Shown here piece by piece: positions 1 through 6,645 of a DNA stretch of 17,747 nucleotides. Origin of the DNA: SIG440 sp045645905 (GTDB taxonomy: Bacteria; Bacillota; Clostridia; Monoglobales; Monoglobaceae); contig JAZRJT010000102.1 in NCBI GenBank assembly GCA_045645905.1, positions 1 to 17,747 on the forward strand, written 5' to 3'. How positions within the stretch are numbered: position 1 is the stretch's first letter; every line of letters begins with the position of its first letter. A program made the position numbers and the translations under genes. Below the pieces are notes generated by a model that was not told where the DNA came from, did not search any database, and saw only the letters and a list, made by a program, of their open reading frames with translations.

Positions 1-141
1 CGATGAATTAAAAAGATATATTGATTATTACAACAACGAAAGGATTTCTATCAAATTAAAAGGAATGAGTCCGGTACAATACCGAACTCATTTACAAGCA
101 AGTTAATATTAAATTTTGTCTAAACTTTGGGGTTCACTTCA
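1..141 (+). mobile_element. Right end of an IS3-family (IS150-like) insertion sequence
   Basis: Just after the transposase stop, 117-141 reads TGTCTAAACTTTGGGG and ends TTCACTTCA. This is the form of an IS150-group right terminal inverted repeat: a GTC...GGGGT core and a terminal CA. The element therefore probably ends at 141, only 24 bp beyond the mgtE stop codon at 166-168. The left end and any target-site duplication are outside the window. The exact last base is inferred. Confidence 0.7.
2..106 (+). CDS. IS3-family transposase, C-terminal end (partial)
   Basis: An open frame enters from the left edge and stops with TAA at 104-106, giving 34 residues. The peptide contains IDYYNNERI and GMSPVQYR, the signature tail of the IS3-family (IS150-like OrfB) DDE integrase-type transposase, just after its catalytic core. 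This enzyme cuts and joins the ends of its own element. The catalytic D, D and E residues would lie outside the window, so whether the copy is intact cannot be judged. It reads towards mgtE, which is on the opposite strand. Family assignment is firm; the subgroup is inferred. Confidence 0.87.
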   Translation, partial: DELKRYIDYYNNERISIKLKGMSPVQYRTHLQAS

Positions 142-165
142 CTTTTGCATCCGCTTAATATTTTT

Positions 166-1524
166 CTAAAAATTCAAAAGCTGCATTGCGATAACAAAAT
201 AGATAAGCAACGAAATGGCATCAACAATTGTTGTGACAAAGGGGCTTGCCATAACTGCCGGGTCAAAGCCAAGACGTTTTACAAGTATTGGAAGGCTGCA
301 ACCCACCAATTTTGCACAGAGAACTGTTACAAGCAAGGTCAGCGAAACCACCAGCGAAACAATAACAGGGCTTTGACCAGATAGCAGAATTGCTTCCTGG
401 TCGATAAGCATCATTTTGCCAAAATTTACAACAGCAAGGGCAATTCCGCAAAGAAGTGATACCACAAGCTCCTTGCCAAGTACTTTAAAGATATCCTTCA
501 TTTCCACATCGCCAAGAGACAAACCTCGGATAATGGTGACAGATGCCTGACCGCCCGAGTTACCGCCGGTACCCATAAGCATAGGTATAAATGCTGTAAG
601 TGCCACGCATGCGGCAAGCGTTTCTTCAAAAGAACTGATGATTTTGCCCGTCAAGGTGGAGGACAGCATAAGCAGCATAAGCCACGGAATTCTGTTTTTG
701 AAAATTTCCCACGACGAGGTTTTAAGATATGGCTTTTCGGATGGCAACATAGCTGCCATTTTTTCGATATCCTCGGTGTGTTCTTCCTGAATGACGTCAA
801 TTACGTCGTCGACTGTAATAATGCCTACAAGGCGGGTTTCTTTGTCGACAACAGGCATTGCTAATAAGTCGTATTTGTTAAAAAGGTTTGCAACCTCTTC
901 CTTATCATCAAAGGTGTCAACATAGATTACGTTGGTTTCCATCATATCCCCGATTTTTGCACAATTGTCGCAAAGCAAAAGGTCTTTGATTGTGGCAATT
1001 CCCAACAGATGTCTGTTCTGGTCGGTTACGTAGCAGGTGTATACGGTTTCTTTGTCAACACCTGTCTTTCGAATTCTGTCAAAGGCTTCGGCAACAGTCA
1101 TATGTGTTTTAAGGTCAACATACTCAATTGTCATAATACTTCCGGCACTGTCCTTAGGATAGTTAAGAATTTTGTTGATTTCCGAACGAGTTTGGGGGTC
1201 GGATTGGCGAAGAATTCGTTTAACTACATTTGCGGGCATTTCCTCGATGATATCAACGGTATCGTCAAGATACATTTCATCAAGGACGTCGTGAAGCTCC
1301 TTGTCGCTGAAACGCTTTATAAGATGCTCCTGCGTGTCGGCATCCATTTCTACAAAGGTGTCTGCCGCAAGTTCTTTAGGCAACAGCCTGAAAAGACGCA
1401 GAATGTATTCCTCGGGAATTTCGTCCAGCATTGATGCAATATCAGGTGCATTCATTTCAGTCAGAGTACTTCGCAGCCTGACAAATTCCTTATTTTCTAT
1501 TAATGTCAAAATTTCTTCAATCAT
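166..1524 (-). CDS. mgtE: MgtE-type magnesium transporter
   Basis: The 452-residue product has full family length. It carries Mg2+ into the cell through a homodimeric channel gated by cytosolic Mg2+. The N-terminal helical MgtE_N domain spans about residues 1-130 and contains the typical stretch around SAGSIMT (126-132). Two CBS domains follow at about 135-195 and 198-255. A linker helix (EDIEKMAAM) leads to five membrane helices at about 278-450. The pore region is visible as MGTGGNSGGQ (317-326) and as FDPAVMASPF with TTIVD (431-435), whose Asp matches the selectivity Asp of the family. AAGGAGG sits upstream of the ATG. An M-box riboswitch and terminator in the leader support the Mg2+ role independently. 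No terminator is visible after the stop, where an insertion sequence begins. Confidence 0.96.
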   Translation of the reverse strand: MIEEILTLIENKEFVRLRSTLTEMNAPDIASMLDEIPEEYILRLFRLLPKELAADTFVEMDADTQEHLIKRFSDKELHDVLDEMYLDDTVDIIEEMPANVVKRILRQSDPQTRSEINKILNYPKDSAGSIMTIEYVDLKTHMTVAEAFDRIRKTGVDKETVYTCYVTDQNRHLLGIATIKDLLLCDNCAKIGDMMETNVIYVDTFDDKEEVANLFNKYDLLAMPVVDKETRLVGIITVDDVIDVIQEEHTEDIEKMAAMLPSEKPYLKTSSWEIFKNRIPWLMLLMLSSTLTGKIISSFEETLAACVALTAFIPMLMGTGGNSGGQASVTIIRGLSLGDVEMKDIFKVLGKELVVSLLCGIALAVVNFGKMMLIDQEAILLSGQSPVIVSLVVSLTLLVTVLCAKLVGCSLPILVKRLGFDPAVMASPFVTTIVDAISLLIYFVIAMQLLNF

Positions 1525-1550
1525 CTGCTTTTCCTCCTTTTTTAGTAAAT

Positions 1551-1587
1551 GAAAAATCCCTGTGACTGACGAACAGTGACACAGGGA
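1551..1587 (-). terminator. Intrinsic terminator of the M-box leader
   Basis: Read on the minus strand, TCCCTGTG (1587-1580) pairs with CACAGGGA (1564-1557). An inner ACTG/CAGT stem and a TTCGT loop complete the hairpin, and a T run (1555-1551) follows. It lies between the aptamer and the mgtE ribosome binding site, as expected for a transcription-terminating riboswitch. Confidence 0.88.
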
Positions 1588-1599
1588 AATTTGAATAAG

Positions 1600-1766
1600 T
1601 CAAAATATGCGATGTCACCGTTCGAGCTTTAGCTTCGCAGGGCGATGAAATTGCATTAGACGATACCTTGCGTTCGATATAGCCTGTTCAACCATCTTAT
1701 AGTGTCTCCACCATTTCGCGGCAGCAATCCGTATCCCTGTGGTAGCCTTACCTACCGGAATAATCC
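1600..1766 (-). promoter_or_regulatory. M-box (ykoK) magnesium riboswitch
   Basis: The minus strand contains, in order, the conserved M-box blocks GGTAGGTAAGGCTACC (1756-1741), GGATACGG followed by TTGCTGCC, GGTGGAGACAC and GGTTGAACAGGC. These match the known Mg2+-sensing aptamer in order and spacing. The distal part (to about 1600) closes the multi-helix fold. High Mg2+ folds the aptamer and favours the terminator at 1551-1587, switching mgtE off. The outer boundaries are approximate. Confidence 0.93.
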
Positions 1767-1774
1767 TAAATTTT

Positions 1775-1803
1775 ATTATAACTCAAAATTTGTAAATTGT
1801 CAA
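1775..1803 (-). promoter_or_regulatory. Promoter of the mgtE riboswitch transcript
   Basis: On the minus strand TTGACA (1803-1798), a 17-bp spacer and TATAAT (1780-1775) form a perfect vegetative promoter. Transcription would start just before the M-box aptamer. The -35 box lies only 3 bp beyond the stop codon of the upstream gene (1807), with no terminator between them, so readthrough from that gene into the riboswitch is possible. Confidence 0.9.
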
Positions 1804-1806
1804 TAT

Positions 1807-4377
1807 TTACATTGCAGAGTAAAGAATTTTTGCAGCCTCGGCCTTAGTTAGCGGGTTTAAGGGTTTGAGAGTTCCGTCTTCATAACCCTTCATAGCTCCA
1901 ATGTTTAAAAGAGCCGAAATTCCAGTTTCTGCCCAGGATGCAACATCAGATTTGTCAGGGGCAGTAATCTCTGTTGTGAAGAAGCCCTGCGGCAGGGTTC
2001 GTGCCACAATTGTGGCAGCCTCCCCGCGGCTGATGGAAGAAAGCGGGTCAGCACAGCTTTCGGTGTCGCTGACATATCTGCCTTTGACAATTCCAAGGTC
2101 ATAAAGTGCTTTAAAGCTGTCAACAGCCCAGAAGGGAATGTTGTCAATGTCCGAGTAGGGAAGTATTACATCGGAATAATCTGTCGGGTCAACACCCAGA
2201 TAATTAACTATCATAACGGCAAATTCTGAACGAGTCATCTGTTTTTGAGGGAAGAATTTCAGCGAGCCGGAGGTTGGGTCGCCATTGATTATTTTTTGAT
2301 TATATAAATAACTTAAAATATTTTCAGCCCAATGCCCTTCGGTGTCGGCAAAGGGGTTTTCAAGTGGAGTTTCTTTTACCGTTATTGTTTTAAAGGTAGT
2401 AAACCCAAATTCGTTGGTTGCATATAGCGTTATTTTCTGTGTGTTTCCGGGAAGTTCAGCGGTGAATTCGCCGCTTTCTTTGTTATAGTAAATCTCGGCT
2501 TCTTTGCCGTCTGCTTTAAGCGTAATTTCGTCTTTAAGTGTCGCAATATTATATTCACAGGTTATTGTGCCTGTAAGAGTACCGCTTTCAAAAGACATAT
2601 CAATCACAGGGTATGCATTGGTATCGTTGGCATCTGCCGGAGCTAAGGCGACGGGGATTTCAACAGTTGTATCCCCTGCCTTGATGCGAATGTTACCTTT
2701 TTTACCAAACTCATCCGTGGCGGTAAATACACCGGATGAATCAATTATGCCGATATTGCTGTCACATTCCCAGGTGAAACATTCGTTAGCTGAAATCAGT
2801 TGGTTATATCCAGCATAGGCGTTGGCGGAAAGTGACACAGTTTCACCCGGGTCAAGGGTAACGTTGGTTATCTCTTTGCCAGTTGAACTGTCCTTAATTT
2901 TAATGCTTGTGGGCGTTTTAAAGCAAGTGATGGTGGTTGAGGCTGTTAACAAATCGTTTTTTGCATAAACAGTAACAGCGCCGTTATCGTTTGCTTTAAA
3001 TAGTCCGTCTTGAGAAATTGTGCTGTTTTTTCCTTCCTGTATACTATATACAACATCGTCAGGGACCGAAGAGGGATAAAACCCGCTGTCTGTTGCCTTT
3101 AAATCAAGTTGTATGGTGGCACCATTAAGAATATATGAGGTTTGTGGGTACAGATGAAGTAGCGTTGTTTCACCTGATTTTTCGGCTGTGTTGGTGAAAA
3201 TAAAATGGGTCGAAATTTTACGTTCCTTACCATCGGAGGGTTTGTTTATAACAGAAGCAGAGGCATTGCCGGGGAATTGAACGCTTATTGCCGTTGAACC
3301 GCCGCCATCAAGATTAAGTGCGTCTACACATTCAAGCTCCTGCATACGTTTTGCAAGCGTTTTAAGTTGTGCACCATAGCTGTGCCCTGTTTTTCTGCCG
3401 TCAAGAGTATAAAGGATAATACTGCCGTCCTCTTTAACGCCGATTGCTGTACGTGGAGCTGCCCCTGTGGGAAGGTTTGAATTAACTTTTCCGTTTATCA
3501 GTAGTCTGCCGCCAACCGAGCCCATTCCCGTTTTGACCTTTGACCATCGGTTGTCGCCTGTTGCACTGAAATTTATCCTTACCTTTTCCCCAACCACGAG
3601 TGATGAGATAGGCTTAAGAAATTCTTCCGGTGCTTTTGAATCAACGGTGATAACAATTTTGCCTTCAGGGATGGTTATGGAAGATGAGTTTTCTGTTACA
3701 GATTCCACTATTGCGGTAATTGTCTCACCGATTTTCATTTCGCCTTCAACCGAGCCTAAGATTACATCAAAGCCTTTTGTCGTATTTCGGGTAGTATCCG
3801 AGAATTCACGGGTCATCATATATGCGGCGTATGGCTGACGGTATTTATTTATATTGTAGATGTTAACCTCGCTCCCGTCCTCTCGGGTAAGGACGGAATT
3901 AAAATACACATAAGATATAAATGCGGTGCCGTCTTCCAATATTCCTACAGCATCCTGACCGGACGCATCCTTGGTAAGGATTTTTCCGTTAACTATTGCA
4001 GTGCTCATAGGGACAAGAGTCTGTGACGAAAAATAATCGGCATTTGTACCTGCAAGTATATCAATGCCCTGATTTTCCATAGTTGAAACCTGGTCAGAGA
4101 GCGTGTTCCCGCCATAAAGCGCCGTGCCATAGGTAATGGTGGGGATAACTGTGCTGTTGGGGGTGTAGGTGATGTAATTTTCACTTTGCTTGCCAACACT
4201 GCTTTGGTCGCTGTAAAAAATATTGTGGGTGAATTCAAGACCTTCACCGATTTGCATAGTGTAGCTATCTACGATTGTACTGCCTAAAACTGTTGCAAAT
4301 GCACTTGTTGAACTAAGGATAACAGCGGCACAAATGACAATTGCAATGACTTTTTTAATTATAGTTTTTATATTCAT
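1807..4377 (-). CDS. Secreted phosphodiester glycosidase (NAGPA-like) with Ig-like and SLH domains
   Basis: The 856-residue product begins with a signal peptide (KTIIKK, then a hydrophobic stretch to about residue 29). Residues about 80-395 form a phosphodiester glycosidase domain (NAGPA/DUF2233 family). Its conserved features are GTNADYF (110-116), GGRLLINGK (289-297), APRTAIG (307-313) and NLDGGGST (355-362). Two bacterial Ig-like modules follow at about 405-485 and 488-578, then a less clear beta module to about 668. Three S-layer homology repeats end the protein (about 676-725, 740-795, 808-856; MTRSEFA, ISRGEAA, LTKAEAA). SLH repeats bind pyruvylated secondary wall polymer, so the protein is anchored outside the cell. 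The family removes GlcNAc or related sugars from phosphodiesters; the substrate here is unknown. The start is supported by AGGAAG upstream of the ATG. Confidence 0.88.
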   Translation of the reverse strand: MNIKTIIKKVIAIVICAAVILSSTSAFATVLGSTIVDSYTMQIGEGLEFTHNIFYSDQSSVGKQSENYITYTPNSTVIPTITYGTALYGGNTLSDQVSTMENQGIDILAGTNADYFSSQTLVPMSTAIVNGKILTKDASGQDAVGILEDGTAFISYVYFNSVLTREDGSEVNIYNINKYRQPYAAYMMTREFSDTTRNTTKGFDVILGSVEGEMKIGETITAIVESVTENSSSITIPEGKIVITVDSKAPEEFLKPISSLVVGEKVRINFSATGDNRWSKVKTGMGSVGGRLLINGKVNSNLPTGAAPRTAIGVKEDGSIILYTLDGRKTGHSYGAQLKTLAKRMQELECVDALNLDGGGSTAISVQFPGNASASVINKPSDGKERKISTHFIFTNTAEKSGETTLLHLYPQTSYILNGATIQLDLKATDSGFYPSSVPDDVVYSIQEGKNSTISQDGLFKANDNGAVTVYAKNDLLTASTTITCFKTPTSIKIKDSSTGKEITNVTLDPGETVSLSANAYAGYNQLISANECFTWECDSNIGIIDSSGVFTATDEFGKKGNIRIKAGDTTVEIPVALAPADANDTNAYPVIDMSFESGTLTGTITCEYNIATLKDEITLKADGKEAEIYYNKESGEFTAELPGNTQKITLYATNEFGFTTFKTITVKETPLENPFADTEGHWAENILSYLYNQKIINGDPTSGSLKFFPQKQMTRSEFAVMIVNYLGVDPTDYSDVILPYSDIDNIPFWAVDSFKALYDLGIVKGRYVSDTESCADPLSSISRGEAATIVARTLPQGFFTTEITAPDKSDVASWAETGISALLNIGAMKGYEDGTLKPLNPLTKAEAAKILYSAM

Positions 4378-4410
4378 ATGTTAACACTTCCTGAGAAATT
4401 TATTGAATTA

Positions 4411-4439
4411 AGTATATCAAAATTAAATGTTTTTGTAAA
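4411..4439 (-). promoter_or_regulatory. Promoter of the SLH glycosidase gene
   Basis: Minus-strand TTTACA (4439-4434), a 17-bp spacer and TATACT (4416-4411) lie about 35 bp before the ATG at 4377. The position and spacing fit a sigma-70/sigma-A promoter. Confidence 0.7.
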
Positions 4440-4497
4440 TGAAAAAATATTTACAATAATGTTACATAAAGAATTTATAAAAATTTTAAAAAAAGTC

Positions 4498-4526
4498 TTG
4501 CATTTTGTGAAAAGGTGTGGTAGAAT
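4498..4526 (+). promoter_or_regulatory. Promoter of tRNA-Arg
   Basis: TTGCAT (4498-4503), 17 bp and TAGAAT (4521-4526) lie about 40 bp upstream of the tRNA. An adjacent ATATAAT at 4526-4532 would be an alternative -10 box. It is divergent from the SLH gene promoter. Confidence 0.72.
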
Positions 4527-4566
4527 ATATAATCGTTGGCGGTAAACTAATTTGCCTATCCAATAT

Positions 4567-4643
4567 GCGCCAGTAGCTCAGCTGGATAGAGTGACTGGCT
4601 ACGAACCAGTAGGTCAGGGGTTCGAGTCCCTTCTGGCGCACCA
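4567..4643 (+). tRNA. tRNA-Arg (anticodon ACG)
   Basis: A full cloverleaf of 77 nt includes an encoded CCA. The acceptor arms GCGCCAG and CTGGCGC pair. The anticodon stem ACTGG/CCAGT encloses the loop CTACGAA, with anticodon ACG at 4601-4603. The T-arm carries GTTCGAG. ACG is normally deaminated to ICG by TadA and reads CGU, CGC and CGA. It is a single-gene unit with its own promoter and terminator. Confidence 0.97.
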
Positions 4644-4644
4644 G

Positions 4645-4682
4645 AAAAAAGACATTTTTCGGATACGAAAAATGTCTTTTTT
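4645..4682 (+). terminator. tRNA-Arg terminator
   Basis: Arms of 16 nt (4645-4660 and 4667-4682; core GACATTTTTC / GAAAAATGTC) enclose the loop GGATAC. The arms carry A6 at the start and T6 at the end, so the hairpin can terminate on either strand. It begins one base after the CCA. Confidence 0.9.
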
Positions 4683-4975
4683 CAACGATATAAATTCCTG
4701 ACGGAATTTATGATATACCTTCGGCGCGATATATCCTGACGGATGCGATATGTTGCCTTGCGGTAACAAGAAAAGGGATTTATATCATATCGCAATCGAA
4801 CGAAGTGAGATTATATCGAATTTACAAAGTAAATATATCGCACGAGTGATAGCGAGTATATCGCCTAAAAATATACGGCATCTAAACCGCTCGGCTCTTC
4901 CAGAAAAATTTTGGAAGTGCTTTTTTCAATGAATTGCCTGTCGGCATGAATTGAGCCTTACGGCAAGTTACGAGT
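4683..4975. repeat. Mosaic of short hairpins with CCTNNCGG cores
   Basis: This non-coding stretch is built of short imperfect inverted repeats. Five copies of CCTNNCGG sit at the tips of hairpins: 4697-4704, 4735-4742, 4756-4763, 4937-4944 and 4956-4963. The first has a perfect 8-bp stem (TAAATTCC / GGAATTTA, loop TGAC). Other pieces include ATTTAC-AAA-GTAAAT and many copies of ATATCG or its complement. The outer block CGATATAAATTCC (4685-4697) is roughly matched by its inverse near 4779-4796, so the left half may fold as one large structure. A 60-codon open frame at 4750-4932 runs through the repeats and shows no coding character. The mobility and function of the mosaic are unknown. Confidence 0.6.
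4897..4926 (+). terminator. Terminator-like hairpin inside the repeat mosaic
   Basis: CTTCCA (4897-4902) pairs with TGGAAG (4912-4917), extended by A/T pairs, and is followed by TGC and T6 (4921-4926). Its flanks (CCAGAAAAA before, TTTTTTCAATGAA after) resemble those of the two tRNA terminators at 4645-4682 and 17434-17465. No gene ends immediately before it, so it may be a relic or a duplicated terminator module. Confidence 0.5.
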
Positions 4976-5003
4976 TTGGTTTTTGATTCAAAAATTGCAA
5001 AAA

Positions 5004-5018
5004 TCAACCAGTAGTTGA
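5004..5018. promoter_or_regulatory. Candidate operator upstream of the HTH-serine dehydratase gene
   Basis: TCAAC (5004-5008), five bases and GTTGA (5014-5018) form a perfect dyad about 30 bp upstream of the -35 box. Its right half, within TAGTTGAGAT (5012-5021), recurs almost exactly as TAGTTGGAGAT (5053-5063) overlapping the -35 box, 41 bp or close to four helical turns away. XRE-type proteins commonly bind such dyads. Binding by the adjacent fusion protein is inference. Confidence 0.35.
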
Positions 5019-5048
5019 GATGGAAATAAAAAAAATTATTTTTGTACC

Positions 5049-5077
5049 TTGATAGTTGGAGATTTTAAATTTATAAT
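5049..5077 (+). promoter_or_regulatory. Promoter of the HTH-serine dehydratase gene
   Basis: TTGATA (5049-5054), 17 bp and TATAAT (5072-5077) form a strong promoter. The predicted start, near 5084, leaves a leader of about 28 nt before the ATG at 5112. The -35 box coincides with an in-frame TTG that would otherwise look like an upstream start codon. Confidence 0.85.
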
Positions 5078-5111
5078 AATGTTAGAATTAAATTTTTACG
5101 AGGTCATGAAG

Positions 5112-6539
5112 ATGAAAAATTTTAATTACACAAGAATCAGAGAACTGAGAATAAAAAACAATATGTCTCAAAAAACTTTGGGTAAATATCTTGACATAAG
5201 TGACAGGGCAATCTCTAAGTGGGAATCAGGATTATCAAATCCATCAGGGCAGAATTTGATTAATTTAGCTAAAATATTTAATGTTCCGGTAGAATATTTT
5301 TTTGACACTGATGTTTTGAATGCCGAAGTTGATTGTTGTGGTATGGAATCAATTACTGAACTGTATAAAGTTGGCAGAGGGCCGTCCAGTTCTCATACGA
5401 TTGGTCCTGAAAAGGCTTGTTTTATTTTTAAAAAGGCAAATGTTGATGCAGACAGATTTAAGGCCGTTCTTTTTGGTTCATTGGCGAAAACAGGAAAAGG
5501 TCATGGTACAGATGCTGTTATAAAAAAGACATTTTCACCAATTGATTGTGAAGTGGAGTTTGACTTTATAACCTCAAATATGCCACATCCAAATACATTA
5601 GATTTGATTGCGTATAAAGATGAAAAAGAAATTTGCAGAAACAGAGTTTTAAGTGTTGGCGGAGGAAGTATAGTTTTTGAGGACCAGGTTGTTAAACCAC
5701 CCAAAAAGATTTATAAACTGAGCAAGTTTAATGATATAGCTGAATATTGCCAAAGGAAAAATATAAGATTGTGGGAATATGCTTTGGAAAATGAAGATGA
5801 TGGTTTTATTGATTACGTATCGGAAATCTGGAACGTTATGAAAACTTGCATAAAAAACGGTTTACTTGATTCCGGAGAACTTCCCGGCGGACTTAAGGTT
5901 CAAAAGAAAGCAAACATTTTGTTTAACAATCAACACATAGATGAAACTGCTGAAACAAGGGAAAACAGAATGGTTTGTGCATATGCCTTTGCGGTTGGAG
6001 AGCAAAACGCATCAGGAGAAACTATTGTCACAGCACCTACCTGTGGTGCTGCAGGAATAGTTCCTGCTGTATTATATTATCAACAACAAAAGAATAATTT
6101 TACAGACGAGAGTGTGGTACGTGCCCTGATGACCGCAGGAATAATAGGAAATTTGATTAAAACAAATGCCTCTATTTCGGGTGCGGAATGTGGTTGTCAG
6201 GCTGAAGTCGGAAGTGCTTGTGCAATGGCTGCTGCTGCACTTGCTGAATTGTTTGGATTAAGCATAGAAAAAATCGAATATGCCGCAGAGATTGCCATTG
6301 AACATCATCTTGGGCTTACTTGCGACCCTATATGCGGACTTGTTCAGATTCCGTGCATTGAAAGAAACGCAGTTGCTGCAATGCGGGCTATAAATGCTGT
6401 AAGCTTGGCAAGCTTTTTGTGGAATACAAGAAAAATATCTTTAGATAAAGTAATAAAAACAATGAAGGAAACCGGAATGGATATGCATAAATCCTATAAA
6501 GAAACCTCTGAGGGAGGATTGTCAAAAATAGACTTATAG
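5112..6539 (+). CDS. XRE-type HTH domain fused to iron-sulfur L-serine dehydratase
   Basis: The 475-residue product has two parts. Residues 5-65 are a Cro/C1-type helix-turn-helix (MSQKTLGKYL, then ISDRAISKWESG, ending VPVEYFFD). From residue 78 an iron-sulfur L-serine ammonia-lyase begins exactly where stand-alone enzymes begin. Its beta domain shows GPSSSHTIGP (90-99), HGTD (131-134) and MPHPNT (157-162). Its alpha domain shows APTCGAAG (308-315), GCQAEVG (361-367), and CDPICGLVQIPC (404-415). Cys362, Cys404 and Cys415 have the 42- and 11-residue spacing of the 4Fe-4S ligands of this family. The enzyme deaminates serine to pyruvate and ammonia. The beta domain is about 55-60 residues shorter than in full-size single-chain enzymes, and no ACT domain is seen. 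I chose ATG 5112 because GAGG lies 8 nt upstream; ATG 5106 is too close, and an in-frame TTG at 5049 lies in the promoter. No frameshift joins the two parts. Confidence 0.88.
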   Translation: MKNFNYTRIRELRIKNNMSQKTLGKYLDISDRAISKWESGLSNPSGQNLINLAKIFNVPVEYFFDTDVLNAEVDCCGMESITELYKVGRGPSSSHTIGPEKACFIFKKANVDADRFKAVLFGSLAKTGKGHGTDAVIKKTFSPIDCEVEFDFITSNMPHPNTLDLIAYKDEKEICRNRVLSVGGGSIVFEDQVVKPPKKIYKLSKFNDIAEYCQRKNIRLWEYALENEDDGFIDYVSEIWNVMKTCIKNGLLDSGELPGGLKVQKKANILFNNQHIDETAETRENRMVCAYAFAVGEQNASGETIVTAPTCGAAGIVPAVLYYQQQKNNFTDESVVRALMTAGIIGNLIKTNASISGAECGCQAEVGSACAMAAAALAELFGLSIEKIEYAAEIAIEHHLGLTCDPICGLVQIPCIERNAVAAMRAINAVSLASFLWNTRKISLDKVIKTMKETGMDMHKSYKETSEGGLSKIDL

Positions 6540-6597
6540 ATTAATAAATTGTATCTTATTCTTTTATGCCTGCTAAAGTTGAGAATATATAAGTATA

Positions 6598-6626
6598 TTG
6601 ATTTTTAAAAGTTTATATAGTATAAT
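6598..6626 (+). promoter_or_regulatory. Promoter of the small membrane/zinc-ribbon operon
   Basis: TTGATT (6598-6603), 17 bp and TATAAT (6621-6626) lie 20 bp before the start codon at 6646. The leader is therefore very short, about 12 nt, just enough for the AGAGGA ribosome binding site. Confidence 0.82.
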
Positions 6627-6645
6627 ACTAAAAAAGAGGAATATT

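Noticed and set aside
1009..1434. A 141-codon plus-strand open frame inside mgtE
   Set aside because: It lies antisense to a clearly recognised transporter with no ribosome binding site or promoter. It is a shadow of mgtE.
4750..4932. A 60-codon plus-strand open frame after tRNA-Arg
   Set aside because: It runs through the CCTNNCGG hairpin repeats, has no ribosome binding site and shows no coding character.
4683..4975. CRISPR-like array
   Set aside because: The repeats are short, unevenly spaced and vary in their stems, with no unique spacers of constant length and no cas genes nearby.
5343..5345. Internal ATG at the exact start of the serine dehydratase domain, possibly giving a separate enzyme
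   Set aside because: No ribosome binding site precedes it (the upstream bases are GATTGTTGTGGT), so a second, HTH-free product is not supported, although it is worth remembering.
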